Assembly: GCA_036541255.1 (NCBI GenBank)
Contig: JAZHDD010000040.1
Location: forward strand, 1 to 64,000
DNA length: 64,000 bases
DNA from: Paucidesulfovibrio sp036541255
Lineage (GTDB): Bacteria; Desulfobacterota; Desulfovibrionia; Desulfovibrionales; Desulfovibrionaceae
Direction of reading: 5' to 3'
The notes beneath the pieces were generated by a model that searched no databases, was not told the DNA's origin, and saw only the letters and a list, made by a program, of their open reading frames with translations. A program made the position numbers and the translations under genes. This document shows, piece after piece, positions 1 to 7,847 of this stretch. How positions within the stretch are numbered: position 1 is the first letter of the stretch; every line of letters starts with the position of its first letter.

Positions 1-370
1 GGGCGAGCAGGATGTGCTCACGGGTCTGGGGCATGGGACCGTCGGTGGCGGCGCACACGAGAATGGCGCCGTCCATCTGGGCAGCACCAGTGATCATGTT
101 TTTGATGTAGTCGGCGTGACCCGGGCAGTCCACGTGAGCGTAGTGACGATTGTCGGTCTCGTACTCGACGTGGGCGGTAGCGATGGTGATGCCGCGCTCT
201 TTCTCTTCGGGAGCCTTGTCGATCTGGTCAAAGGCGACATACTCTCCGTGACCAGCCATGTGGGCCAGCTTGGTGATGGCGGCGGTCAGAGTGGTTTTGC
301 CGTGGTCGATGTGACCGATGGTACCAATGTTGACGTGCGGCTTGTTCCGCTCAAACTTAGCCTTACCCAT
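1..370 (-). CDS. tuf: Elongation factor Tu, N-terminal part (cut by window edge)
   Basis: EF-Tu is the GTPase that delivers aminoacyl-tRNA to the ribosome. Only the first ~123 residues lie in the window; the frame runs off the left edge. Visible are the N-terminal MGKAKFERNKPHVNIGTIGH start, the P-loop GHIDHGKT at about residues 19-26, the switch I region with GITIATAHVEYET, and the DCPGH motif near residue 81. A GGGGG ribosome-binding site precedes the ATG. The gene follows four tRNA genes in the same direction, the classic tRNA-tufB arrangement, so it is probably co-transcribed with them. The identification is secure; only the C-terminal two thirds are unseen. Confidence 0.97.
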   Translation of the reverse strand, partial: MGKAKFERNKPHVNIGTIGHIDHGKTTLTAAITKLAHMAGHGEYVAFDQIDKAPEEKERGITIATAHVEYETDNRHYAHVDCPGHADYIKNMITGAAQMDGAILVCAATDGPMPQTREHILLA

Positions 371-436
371 TTTCAAAACCCCCTATAAAGTTCTTTCGAG
401 CGATTTAGTGTTCATCTTCAATATACGGACTATCTA

Positions 437-512
437 TGGAGCCCACGACCGGATTTGAACCGGTGACCTCATCCTTACCAAGGATGTGCTCTACCTACTG
501 AGCTACGTGGGC
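437..512 (-). tRNA. tRNA-Thr (anticodon GGT)
   Basis: The minus strand folds as a standard cloverleaf: acceptor GCCCACG/CGTGGGC, D arm with GCTCAGTAGGTAGAGC, anticodon stem CATCC/GGATG with loop TTGGTAA, T arm with GGTTCAAATCC, and an encoded CCA. The length is 76 nt. It is the last tRNA before tuf. Confidence 0.95.
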
Positions 513-551
513 ACATTCAAGCTGAAGGAGAGGCATCCGGCAGGCATGGAC

Positions 552-628
552 TGGAGCGGGAAACGGGACTCGAACCCGCAACCCTCAGCTTGGAAGGCTG
601 ATGCTCTAGCCAATTGAGCTATTCCCGC
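552..628 (-). tRNA. tRNA-Gly (anticodon TCC)
   Basis: The acceptor stem is GCGGGAA/TTCCCGC, the anticodon arm is TCAGC-CTTCCAA-GCTGA, the T arm carries GGTTCGAGTCC and the CCA end is encoded. The length is 77 nt with a long D loop. It lies between tRNA-Tyr and tRNA-Thr(GGT) in the tRNA-tuf unit. Confidence 0.95.
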
Positions 629-682
629 TCATTACCCGTAGTCACCGGCGGTAATCCGCCTCCTACAGCGTTATCAGTTTCG

Positions 683-768
683 TGGTGGTGGGGGGAGGAT
701 TTGAACCTCCGAAGGCGTTCGCCGACAGATTTACAGTCTGTTCCCTTTGGCCACTCGGGAACCCCACC
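683..768 (-). tRNA. tRNA-Tyr (anticodon GTA)
   Basis: This is an 86-nt class II tRNA. The acceptor is GGTGGGG/CCCCACC, the anticodon arm is ACAGA-CTGTAAA-TCTGT, a long variable arm (CGGCGAACGCCTTCG) follows, and CCA is encoded. The long variable arm with a GTA anticodon fits bacterial tRNA-Tyr. Confidence 0.95.
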
Positions 769-780
769 TTTTCCGCTGAC

Positions 781-856
781 TGGAGCTGGCGATGGGACTT
801 GAACCCGCAACCTGCTGATTACAAATCAGCTGCTCTACCAATTGAGCTACGCCAGC
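781..856 (-). tRNA. tRNA-Thr (anticodon TGT)
   Basis: The acceptor is GCTGGCG/CGCCAGC, the anticodon arm is GCTGA-TTTGTAA-TCAGC, the T arm carries GGTTCAAGTCC and CCA is encoded. The length is 76 nt. It is the first tRNA of the unit Thr(TGT)-Tyr-Gly-Thr(GGT)-tuf. Confidence 0.95.
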
Positions 857-872
857 CAGCGTGAACGAAGGA

Positions 873-900
873 ACTTAATTGCCCCTCCGCAAAATAGCAA
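873..900 (-). promoter_or_regulatory. Candidate promoter of the tRNA-tuf unit
   Basis: On the minus strand TTGCTA is followed after 16 nt by TTAAGT, about 10-15 nt before the first tRNA. The match to sigma-70 boxes is moderate and position is the main support. Confidence 0.35.
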
Positions 901-1072
901 GAATTTTTTCGCGCTTTTCCGCAGGAGCAAGCTCCTTTCGATTGCTGCAAAATCTCTCGCGGCCCACGCTATTGCCAGGACTCAAAGCCTTTGTCCAGCT
1001 TTTTTTTACATGCCAGAATTTTATCTTTCGCATTTGACAGGGGACCGGCCCTTGATTATCTCCCATATCGCC

Positions 1073-2077
1073 ATGAACACCCTGCCCATCCGCCCGGAAC
1101 TGCCCTGGCTCGCACCGCTTGCAGGTTACAGCGACCTGCCCTTCCGCATGCTCTGTCGCGAACTGGGAGCCGCCGTGACCTGCACGGAGATGGTCTCGGC
1201 CAAGGGGCTCAATTATTTCAACAAAGGTACCTCCAGCCTGTTGGCCACACAACCCTCGGACACCCCGTTGGTCTTGCAGCTCTTCGGCGCAGAACCCGAC
1301 ATCTTTGCCCAGGCCATGGACAAACTCCTGGAAAAAGGCTTTTGCTTTTTCGACCTCAATGCCGGCTGCCCGGTGCGTAAGGTCACAAAGACCGGCTCTG
1401 GCTCGCGCCTGCTGGAAGACGTTGATCTGCTCTGCGCTTTGGCCAAAGTCATGGTCGAACGGGCCGGCCCGGGCAGCGTGGGCGTGAAAACCCGGTTGGG
1501 CTGGGAAAAAGGCGATGAAATCTATTTGGATGTGGCCAGAAGGCTTGAAGACCTTGGCGTGGCCTGGATCACGCTGCACCCCCGCTACGGGAGGCAGATG
1601 TTCACAGGCAACGCGAACTGGGCGCATCTGGCACGACTCAAGAAGGCCGTGTCCATCCCGGTGGTCGGCTCCGGCGACCTGTATAGCGCCGAGGACGGCA
1701 AGCGTTGCCTGGACGAGACGGGCATCGACGCCGTGATGTTCGCGCGCGGAGCCCTGTACGACCCGACCATCTTCCAACGCTTCACCGCCCTGATGCGCGG
1801 CAAGACCCCCCCGGAGCGGGACGGCGCAACCCTCTCGGATATCGTCTGCCGACACATCCGCTACACCCGCAAATACGAAGGATCGGAACGCTCCTTTCGC
1901 AAAGTACGTTCCTTCATCCCCCGCTACGCCAAAGGACTGCGCGACATCCGCAGCCTGCGCCAAGAATTGGGGCTATGCAACACCTGGGAAGAGCTGGAAA
2001 AGACCGCTGCACGTATCGCTGAAATGGTCCCGTCAACTCCGCCGCCTTTTGATCCCGCAGAATTCCTGTCCGCATAA
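1073..2077 (+). CDS. tRNA-dihydrouridine synthase (Dus family)
   Basis: This is an FMN enzyme that reduces specific uridines in the tRNA D loop to dihydrouridine. The 334-residue product starts MNTLPIRPELPWLAPLAGYS, which is the usual beginning of the TIM-barrel (LAPLAGYSDLPFR). The motif NAGCPVRKVTKTGSGS holds the catalytic cysteine at about residue 99, and HPRYGRQMFTGNANW, GSGDLY and MFARGALYDP are FMN- and tRNA-binding signatures. The open frame extends upstream into the tRNA gene, but the family start matches the ATG used here. There is no strong ribosome-binding site, and ATG at 1010 is the alternative. The subfamily (DusA, B or C) was not resolved. Confidence 0.9.
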   Translation: MNTLPIRPELPWLAPLAGYSDLPFRMLCRELGAAVTCTEMVSAKGLNYFNKGTSSLLATQPSDTPLVLQLFGAEPDIFAQAMDKLLEKGFCFFDLNAGCPVRKVTKTGSGSRLLEDVDLLCALAKVMVERAGPGSVGVKTRLGWEKGDEIYLDVARRLEDLGVAWITLHPRYGRQMFTGNANWAHLARLKKAVSIPVVGSGDLYSAEDGKRCLDETGIDAVMFARGALYDPTIFQRFTALMRGKTPPERDGATLSDIVCRHIRYTRKYEGSERSFRKVRSFIPRYAKGLRDIRSLRQELGLCNTWEELEKTAARIAEMVPSTPPPFDPAEFLSA

Positions 2078-2087
2078 TCCCCCCAGA

Positions 2088-2103
2088 CGGGGCCGAAGCC
2101 CCG
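2088..2103 (+). terminator. Hairpin after dus, weak terminator candidate
   Basis: CGGGGC-CGAA-GCCCCG forms a perfect 6-bp stem with a tetraloop 11 nt after the dus stop codon. There is no T-run, so intrinsic termination is doubtful. Confidence 0.3.
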
Positions 2104-2173
2104 CTGGAGGAGGGACACCGGGGCATGCGCCACGCACGATCGGCATGCACCCGGTTTTTCCATCAAAGAGGGA

Positions 2174-3772
2174 TTAGAAGTTGGCCCAGCATTGCTCCAG
2201 ATGTTCCTGGCGCATGGGCTGAGTCATCAGGCTGACCACAACGGCCAGGACAAAACTCACAGGCAAGGCCACCACGTTGGGATCGACCCATTGCAGCAGC
2301 CAGACCCAGGACCCCTTGGAAGCCGCCGAAACCAATGTGGGCTGTCCAAAGAACAGATCACACAACCCCAGAGCCGCGGCTTCCTTTTCATGCACAAAGA
2401 GCAGCCAGAGCATGGAGCCGATGAATCCGCCCAGCATGGATACCTTGGCCGCTATCTTGGTCATGCCCTTCCAGTACAGGCCCAGGGCGTAGATAGGCAG
2501 GAAGGACGCCGCGCAGAGGCCGAAGAAAAACGCCGTGGCGCGGGCAATGACCGACTCGGGCAGCACCCAGGCCCAGACCAAAGTGGCCAGGATGGTAATG
2601 GTCACGCCTATCTGGGAAGCCTTGGCGGAATCGCTGGAACGCTTGACCAATCCCTTTTCATAGACATCGCGGCCAAGCGAGGTTCCGCCCACGTGGTACT
2701 GCGAACTGAGCGTGGACATGGCCGCCGCGAACATGGCCAGCAAAAACAAGCCGGCAAACCAATCCGGCATGATCTGGTCGATGTACGTGGGAATGATCTT
2801 GTCGATGTTGCCCCCGGCCTCGGCAATGGCGATCTTGCCGCCCCGGCTCACGAATACCGCGTTGGAAAGGGCGCCGACGATAAAGGCCACTCCGGTCATG
2901 AGCGGGATGAAGATGCCGCCGAAGAGCACAGCCCGATTGAGCTGCTTGTCGCTCTTCACGGTCATGAAGCGCACGGCGAGCTGCGGTTGGGCCAACACGC
3001 CGATGCCCACGCCGTAGATGATGGTCGTATAGATCACCAGCCAGAGCGGCGAGCCGAACTTGGCGCCCTGGGTCCAGCCGATCATGCCGCCCTTCTGCAA
3101 TTTCTCGGGCATCATCGCTGCCATGTCCGTAAGCATCTGGTGCGCGTTGGTGACGCCGCCCAGGGCCGAATAGGTGTACCACAACAGCACGATCATCATG
3201 ACCATCATGATCGCGCCCTGGAAGGCGTCGGTGTACATCACGGCTTTGAGCCCGCCCGTGACAACGTACAGCGCCAAAATGGCGGTCATGCCGATGAGCG
3301 CCAGATCATAGGGCACGTTGAGGGTCACTTCCAACATGCGCGAAATGCCGATGAGCACGGCCGCGGCATAAACGGGGATAAACAAAAAGATGACCAAACC
3401 GGAAAAGCCCTGAATGAAGGAGGACTGATAGCGCCTGCCGAGCAGTTCTGGAAAGGTATGGCAGTTCAGACACAGCCCCATGCGGCGGGTGCGGTAGCCG
3501 AACACTGTCATGGCCAGAAAAATGCCGATGAACACATTGGCCACGGTGAGCCAGAGCAAGGAGAATCCGAACAAGCCCGCTGCGCCGCCAAAGCCGATGA
3601 TGGCTGACGTGGAAATGAAGGTGGCCCCGTAGCTCATGGCCATGACAAACGGGTTCATGCGCCGGCCCGCAAGCATGTAGTCCGATGCTTTTCGGGTGGT
3701 TTGCCACCCCTTGTACCCGAGGTAGAACACCACGGCGAAGTAAATCACGCTGACGAGGATTTTGGCTATCAT
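2174..3772 (-). CDS. Sodium:solute symporter (SSS family)
   Basis: This inner-membrane protein of 532 residues has about 13 hydrophobic segments and is typical of Na+-coupled SSS transporters for small organic acids or pantothenate. Family signatures include GYKGWQTTRKASDYMLAGRR at the N-terminus, the STSAIIGFGGAAGLFG unwound TM1 region, VVTGGLKAVMYTDAFQG, and AAAMSTLSSQYHVGGTSLGRD near TM8. Its start overlaps the stop of the small upstream gene by 4 nt (ATGA), so the two are translationally coupled. The substrate cannot be read from the sequence; acetate- or pyruvate-like carboxylates are the usual guess in this group. Confidence 0.9.
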   Translation of the reverse strand: MIAKILVSVIYFAVVFYLGYKGWQTTRKASDYMLAGRRMNPFVMAMSYGATFISTSAIIGFGGAAGLFGFSLLWLTVANVFIGIFLAMTVFGYRTRRMGLCLNCHTFPELLGRRYQSSFIQGFSGLVIFLFIPVYAAAVLIGISRMLEVTLNVPYDLALIGMTAILALYVVTGGLKAVMYTDAFQGAIMMVMMIVLLWYTYSALGGVTNAHQMLTDMAAMMPEKLQKGGMIGWTQGAKFGSPLWLVIYTTIIYGVGIGVLAQPQLAVRFMTVKSDKQLNRAVLFGGIFIPLMTGVAFIVGALSNAVFVSRGGKIAIAEAGGNIDKIIPTYIDQIMPDWFAGLFLLAMFAAAMSTLSSQYHVGGTSLGRDVYEKGLVKRSSDSAKASQIGVTITILATLVWAWVLPESVIARATAFFFGLCAASFLPIYALGLYWKGMTKIAAKVSMLGGFIGSMLWLLFVHEKEAAALGLCDLFFGQPTLVSAASKGSWVWLLQWVDPNVVALPVSFVLAVVVSLMTQPMRQEHLEQCWANF

Positions 3773-3954
3773 TGCGCTGCCTCCTCGCGGGCATCAGCGA
3801 GCAGGTGGGCTGAAGCCTCCTCGCGCTCGGGATCGACAACGTCCTCCTCGCCTCCCCGGTTCCAATTCAATGCGCCATAGCCGACACAGACAGCCGAGCA
3901 GATGATCACCAGCCAAAAGGCAATGGCGATCTCCGTACTTCCCAGTCCTAACAT
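3769..3954 (-). CDS. Small single-span accessory protein of the symporter
   Basis: This 61-residue protein has one transmembrane helix (about residues 8-29, IAIAFWLVIICSAVCVGYGA) followed by NWNRG and a charged Glu/Asp/Ala-rich cytoplasmic tail. Small proteins of this shape are often encoded directly before SSS-type transporters and are presumed accessory subunits. The 4-nt overlap with the symporter start supports that role here. A strong GGAGGAGAGGAG ribosome-binding site precedes the ATG, and part of it can pair with CCTCC 7 nt upstream, which may limit translation. Function in assembly or gating is inference. Confidence 0.75.
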   Translation of the reverse strand: MLGLGSTEIAIAFWLVIICSAVCVGYGALNWNRGGEEDVVDPEREEASAHLLADAREEAAQ

Positions 3955-4003
3955 GCTCCTCTCCTCCGATTGTTGGAGGCCTCAGGCGGGGCTGGCGGAC
4001 CAT

Positions 4004-4046
4004 AAAAAAAGACCCGGGCCGCCAGCGTTTCGCCTGCGGCCCGGGT
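4004..4046 (-). terminator. Intrinsic terminator inside the symporter leader (possible attenuator)
   Basis: ACCCGGGCCGC (4012-4022) pairs perfectly with 4036-4046, and seven T residues (minus strand) follow. It lies between the candidate promoter at 4165-4191 and the start codon at 3954, so unless it is bypassed it would stop the symporter transcript about 50 nt before the coding region. Confidence 0.75.
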
Positions 4047-4164
4047 TTCTTGGTCTTCTTCTTTCGAGTAAGCTAGACCGTCCCCTCCAGGCCACAGGCG
4101 GGGATAAAAAAGAAAAAAAAGAAAAAGAAGTTATGGCCTAGAAGATTGGTCTGCATGAAGGCCT

Positions 4165-4191
4165 TTTATACGATTCGCGAAACCATGTCAA
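4165..4191 (-). promoter_or_regulatory. Candidate sigma-70 promoter of the symporter leader
   Basis: A perfect -35 TTGACA (4186-4191) and -10 TATAAA (4165-4170) are separated by 15 bp, slightly short. The predicted start near 4158 gives a leader of about 200 nt. Confidence 0.55.
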
Positions 4192-4313
4192 GCGTGCATG
4201 CGCTCACTTCCACATCAAACCCTCTCAGGCTGGAGACTGCGCTGTTTTCGCATTTCGCATCGGTTGCCTGCGAAAAGGCAAAACAGTACCGCAAACTTCA
4301 GGGAAAAAACGAC

Positions 4314-4352
4314 AAAAAAAGCGCTGCCGGATTTGTTTCACTCCGGCAACGC
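4314..4352 (-). terminator. Terminator of the hypD-hypE operon
   Basis: Minus strand: TGCCGGA (4342-4348) pairs with TCCGGCA (4325-4331), extended by GCG/CGC across a mismatch, and is followed by TTTTTTT at 4314-4320. It lies 30-70 nt after the hypE stop codon. Confidence 0.8.
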
Positions 4353-4382
4353 GTAAGCTTGCAACCCAAAAAGATGGACGGC

Positions 4383-5387
4383 TCAGCAGATGCGCGGCAA
4401 CTGCTCGCCTTCCAGCATGTTCAGCAGGCGTTTGCCGCCCAGAGGCGTGACCAGGGCCACCTTGCCCGGATTGGCCGCCTCCACGGAACCGATACGACAG
4501 GCGTCTCGGCCCAATTCGTCCGCACGCATGATCTCCAAGGCCTTGTCCGCGTCCGCCGCAGGCAGGATGCAGAGGAACTTGCCCTCGTTGGCCAGATACA
4601 ACGGGTCCAGCCCGAGCACGGAACAACCGCCCCGCACCTCGGCCCGCACAGGAATGGAGCTTTCCTCGATGTCGATGCCCACATTGGAACTGATGGCGAT
4701 TTCGTTCAGCGTCGTTGCCAGACCGCCCCGTGTGGGGTCGCGGAAAACATGGATGGACGGAATCTCGCGGATCAACCGGACCAAAAGATGGTTCAGGGCG
4801 GCGCTGTCGCTGCACACCTCGGCCTCAAAGGAAAGCCCTTCGCGGGTGCCGAGAATGGTCAACCCATGATCGCCCATGGTGCCGGAGATGAGCACGGCAT
4901 CGCCGGGTGTGGCGCGGTCCCCGCTGGGCATGGGGTCGGCAATGATCTGTCCCACGCCGGTGGTGTTGATGAAAATCTTGTCCAGAGCACCGCGCGGCAC
5001 CACCTTGGTGTCACCCGTGACCACGCAGACGCCGGCATGACGCGCAGCCTCGCCCATGGAGGCCACAATGCGCTCCAGGTCGGCCATGGGCAACCCTTCT
5101 TCGATGAGGTAGCCGCAGGTCAGATACTTGGGAACGGCCCCGAGCATGGCCACGTCGTTGACCGTGCCGTGCACGGCCAGGGAGCCAATGTCACCACCCG
5201 GAAAAAAGATCGGGTCCACGGTAAAGGAATCGGTGCTCATGGCCAGCGGGCCGGAAAGTTCGATACGGGCCGCATCATTGAGCCGGTCCAGTTCAGGGTT
5301 GCCGAGATGCTTGAGAAACAGATCGGAAATAAGGCGCTGTGAAGCGCGTCCGCCGCTGCCGTAATCGAGAAGAACCTTGTCGCTCAT
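4383..5387 (-). CDS. hypE: Hydrogenase maturation protein HypE (carbamoyl dehydratase)
   Basis: HypE takes the carbamoyl group from HypF onto its C-terminal cysteine and dehydrates it with ATP to a thiocyanate, the source of CN ligands for NiFe hydrogenases. The 334-residue product has the PurM/AIRS fold: MSTDSFTVDPIFFPGGDIG and GTVNDVAMLGAVP in the N-terminal half, SGTMGDHG and RDPTRGGLATTLNEIA in the C-terminal half. It ends exactly in PRIC, the conserved terminal cysteine. It starts 3 nt after the hypD stop codon, so the two form one operon. The other hyp genes are not in the window. Confidence 0.97.
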   Translation of the reverse strand: MSDKVLLDYGSGGRASQRLISDLFLKHLGNPELDRLNDAARIELSGPLAMSTDSFTVDPIFFPGGDIGSLAVHGTVNDVAMLGAVPKYLTCGYLIEEGLPMADLERIVASMGEAARHAGVCVVTGDTKVVPRGALDKIFINTTGVGQIIADPMPSGDRATPGDAVLISGTMGDHGLTILGTREGLSFEAEVCSDSAALNHLLVRLIREIPSIHVFRDPTRGGLATTLNEIAISSNVGIDIEESSIPVRAEVRGGCSVLGLDPLYLANEGKFLCILPAADADKALEIMRADELGRDACRIGSVEAANPGKVALVTPLGGKRLLNMLEGEQLPRIC

Positions 5388-5390
5388 GAA

Positions 5391-6485
5391 TCAGTCCATG
5401 CTGTATTTGAAGTAGGCGGCGCAGGAGCCTTCCGTGGAGACCATGCAGGGGCCCACCGGGTTGGCCGGGGTACAGGCTTTTTTGAACAGGGGGCACATGT
5501 CGGGACGCAGCTTGCCCTTGAGTACGTCGCCGCACTTGCAGCCCGGAAGGGCTGGCGACTCCACGATCTCGATACCGAAAAGACGCTTGGCGTCGAATTC
5601 GGCGAATTCCTCACGAAATTCCAGCCCGCTGTTCGGAATCATGCCGATGCCGCGCCACAGGGCGTCCGAAGTCTCGAACACGCTGTCGATGACCTCACGG
5701 GCTTTGGCGTTGCCCTGGTCGCGGACGATGCGCGGGTAGAGGTTGGCGGCCTTTGGTTCGCCCTTTTTCCAGGCTTCCACCAGAAAAAGCAGCGACCCGA
5801 GAATATCCACCGGCTCAAAGCCGGTAATGGCCGCGGATTTGCCGAACTGCTCGGCTACAATCTTGTAGGGTTCCAGTCCGATAATGGCTGAAACGTGGCC
5901 GGGCATGATGAAGGCGTCGATCTTCACTTCCGGATCGGCCATGAGCGCGGCCAACGCAGGCGGCACGAGCTTATGAAAGGACAGGACCTTGAAGTTCTTG
6001 AGGCCTTGCTGGCGGGCCATGAGCACGGTTCCGGCCACGGCCGGGGCCGTGGTCTCGAAGCCCACACCCAGGAAAACCACGGTCTTGTCCGGATTCTGGG
6101 CCGCAATCTTGAGCGCGTCCGGCGGTGAGTAGACCACACTGACCTTGGCGCCGTCTGCCTGCGCTCTTTTCAGGCTGCCTCTGTTGCTGCCGGGAACGCG
6201 CATCAGGTCGCCGAAGGTGGCCACGATCACGTCCTTGCGCCCGGCCAAGTCGATAAAGGCGTTGACCTCCGACTCATGGGTGACGCAGACAGGACAGCCC
6301 GGCCCGGAAAGATGCACGATGTTTTTGGGCAACAACGAGCGCAAACCGCTCTGGAAAATGGCCACGGTATGTGTTCCGCAAACTTCCATGAAGCGGAATT
6401 CCGTATCCACCAGTTCATGCAACCTGTGGATCAGGGACTTGCACAAATCGGGGTCATGAAATTTATTCAACAGTTCGAGGCTCAA
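5391..6485 (-). CDS. hypD: Hydrogenase maturation protein HypD
   Basis: HypD is the Fe-S scaffold on which, together with HypC, the Fe(CN)2CO unit of NiFe hydrogenase is assembled. The product has 364 residues. CGTHT (about residues 36-40) and GPGCPVCVT (Cys64 and Cys67) carry the conserved cysteines, and the cysteine-rich C-terminus (CKCGDV, CPLFKKAC, GPC, GSC) binds the 4Fe-4S cluster. The start chosen is TTG at 6483-6485, because GGAGGA lies 6 nt upstream and translation then begins MSLELLNKFHDPDL, the usual HypD start. The frame stays open further upstream, but without such a site. Confidence 0.95.
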   Translation of the reverse strand: MSLELLNKFHDPDLCKSLIHRLHELVDTEFRFMEVCGTHTVAIFQSGLRSLLPKNIVHLSGPGCPVCVTHESEVNAFIDLAGRKDVIVATFGDLMRVPGSNRGSLKRAQADGAKVSVVYSPPDALKIAAQNPDKTVVFLGVGFETTAPAVAGTVLMARQQGLKNFKVLSFHKLVPPALAALMADPEVKIDAFIMPGHVSAIIGLEPYKIVAEQFGKSAAITGFEPVDILGSLLFLVEAWKKGEPKAANLYPRIVRDQGNAKAREVIDSVFETSDALWRGIGMIPNSGLEFREEFAEFDAKRLFGIEIVESPALPGCKCGDVLKGKLRPDMCPLFKKACTPANPVGPCMVSTEGSCAAYFKYSMD

Positions 6486-6582
6486 TGCTCTTCCTCCGCA
6501 GTTTGAGGTGCGAACCTTCATACCCCTTTGGGCGCGTCTTATCAAACCCTTATCCGCAGGAACCACACCAAAAACATCTGCA

Positions 6583-6617
6583 CAAAAGAAAAGGCGGAAG
6601 CCGAAGCTCCCGCCTTT
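6583..6617 (-). terminator. Terminator of dsrC
   Basis: Minus strand: AAAGGCGG (6610-6617) pairs with CCGCCTTT (6590-6597) around a GC-rich loop and is followed by TTTTCTTTT. It is 22 nt past the dsrC stop codon and separates dsrC from hypD. Confidence 0.8.
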
Positions 6618-6638
6618 GAAGTCCCAAAGATCCTGCGA

Positions 6639-6956
6639 TTACACGCAGCCAGTGGGCTTGGGCAGGCCAGCCATCTTACAGGCTCCCTTGCCAGGTCCGG
6701 AGGGAAACAGCTCGTAGATCTGCTTCAACTTGAAGCCGGTAACCTTGGAAAGGATACGCACCATGGGGGCGATACCGTTCTTCTTGTAGTAGTCCTGCAG
6801 GAACTCGATGACCTTCTGATGGTCTTCGGTGATCTCGGCAATGCCTTCCTGCTCCTTGACGTAGACAACCCAATCAGGGGTCCAAGTGTCGAAGCTCTGC
6901 AAGAAACCGTCTTCATCGACCTCAAAAGATTTGCCATTGTAATCGATAGTCGCCAT
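6639..6956 (-). CDS. dsrC: DsrC, sulfur-carrier protein of dissimilatory sulfite reduction
   Basis: DsrC is the substrate-like partner of DsrAB sulfite reductase; its two C-terminal cysteines carry the sulfur as a trisulfide that the DsrMKJOP membrane complex then reduces. The product is 105 residues, the normal length. The C-terminal arm reads GKGACKMAGLPKPTGCV with cysteines at 93 and 104, spaced as in functional DsrC rather than in TusE, which keeps only the last cysteine. A GAGGAGG ribosome-binding site precedes the ATG. The gene is monocistronic, with its own promoter and terminator and apart from dsrAB. It is the strongest marker that the host is a sulfate or sulfite reducer. Confidence 0.97.
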   Translation of the reverse strand: MATIDYNGKSFEVDEDGFLQSFDTWTPDWVVYVKEQEGIAEITEDHQKVIEFLQDYYKKNGIAPMVRILSKVTGFKLKQIYELFPSGPGKGACKMAGLPKPTGCV

Positions 6957-7051
6957 TCCTAAACCTCCTCAATGATTAGTGAAAAGCATGAAATCACGCT
7001 TATTCCCCGTTCTGGGGGCCCAAAGCCCGTTCGGCCTGGGTCAGAGCGAGA

Positions 7052-7080
7052 GTATTAATGGGACGAAAGGATTTGATCAA
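7052..7080 (-). promoter_or_regulatory. Candidate promoter of dsrC
   Basis: Minus strand: TTGATC (7075-7080), 17-bp spacer, TAATAC (7052-7057). The predicted 5' UTR is about 90 nt. Box quality and the optimal spacing make this the best candidate upstream of dsrC. Confidence 0.6.
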
Positions 7081-7217
7081 GGGAAAAATAGTCCTTGGCA
7101 AAAGGAACCCATTGAAAAATTAAGTACAGCCCGTAAACAGGATGCTTTGCCTTTTCAGAGTGCTGCTGATAGAGTCACATGAGTACGGTAAGATACCGAC
7201 AAAACACTCCCAATATT

Positions 7218-7847
7218 ATGAAGAAAAACCCGCTCCAATGCTTTCTCCCGCCCCTGCCCGTTCCTCCGCCGAGGAATGACACGGTTTCGGCCCTTCCGCC
7301 GACGGTGTCGCAGTGTGAGTCCCTCTGGGATCAGTATGCCATGCCCGCCCATATCCGTAGACACAGCCACATGGTGGCCCAGGTGTCCACGCATTTGGCT
7401 GTCTTGGCAGAAGAGGCCGGCCTTGAAGTCGCCCCGGCACGGGTTCGGGCCTCAGCTCTGCTGCACGATATCGCCAAGGCCTATACCATCGACCACGGCG
7501 GCAACCATAGCCAGTTGGGAGCTTCCTGGGTCATGGACGCCACGGGCGATCCCGGTCTGGCTCAGGGCGTCATGCACCATGTCTATTGGCCTTTCGACCT
7601 GATTCTTCCCGAATTCATCCTGCCCTTGGCCGTAATCTACGGCGACAAGCGCGTGGCCCATGACCGGATCGTCTCCCTGGAAGACCGCTTCCAGGACCTC
7701 ATGGACCGCTATGGCAAGACCGAATTGATCAGGGAACGCATCACGGCCACGCATGAACAGGCAGTCGCAGTGGAGCGGCTTTTCTCCGAAACACTCAAGG
7801 TGGATCTCAGTGAAAATACTTTTGATCGCGGGCGGCTGGTCGACTGA
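7218..7847 (+). CDS. HD-domain phosphohydrolase
   Basis: This is a metal-dependent HD-superfamily hydrolase of about 209 residues. The signatures are H at MPAHIRRHSHMVAQVS, the HD pair in ASALLHDIAKAYTIDHGGNHSQLG, HHVYWP, and YGDKRVAHDRIVSLEDR near the C-terminus, as in small HDIG proteins resembling the YqeK or nucleotide-phosphatase type. The substrate is unknown. It overlaps the ddl start by 38 nt and heads the ddl-waaA-kdsB operon. The start is uncertain: ATG at 7218 gives MKKNPLQCFLPP, ATG at 7179 would add 13 residues, and neither has a clear ribosome-binding site. Confidence 0.8.
   Translation: MKKNPLQCFLPPLPVPPPRNDTVSALPPTVSQCESLWDQYAMPAHIRRHSHMVAQVSTHLAVLAEEAGLEVAPARVRASALLHDIAKAYTIDHGGNHSQLGASWVMDATGDPGLAQGVMHHVYWPFDLILPEFILPLAVIYGDKRVAHDRIVSLEDRFQDLMDRYGKTELIRERITATHEQAVAVERLFSETLKVDLSENTFDRGRLVD

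Larger units (their letters stand above)
3955..4382. other. Intergenic region: hyp terminator, symporter promoter and leader
   Basis: There is no gene in these 428 bp. Read on the minus strand, the order is the hypDE terminator (4314-4352), a sigma-70-like promoter (4165-4191), a long T/C tract (about 4107-4135), a hairpin TCCCC...GGGGA, the strong intrinsic terminator at 4004-4046, and then the ribosome-binding site of the small symporter subunit. Confidence 0.7.

Noticed and set aside
875..1963. Minus-strand open frame of 362 codons opposite dus
   Set aside because: It is a GC-driven shadow of the dus gene, with His/Gly/Gln-rich sequence and no motif.
4146..5342. Long plus-strand open frame of 398 codons
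   Set aside because: It is antisense to hypE, whose motifs and C-terminal PRIC are unambiguous; the plus-strand translation has no recognisable domain.
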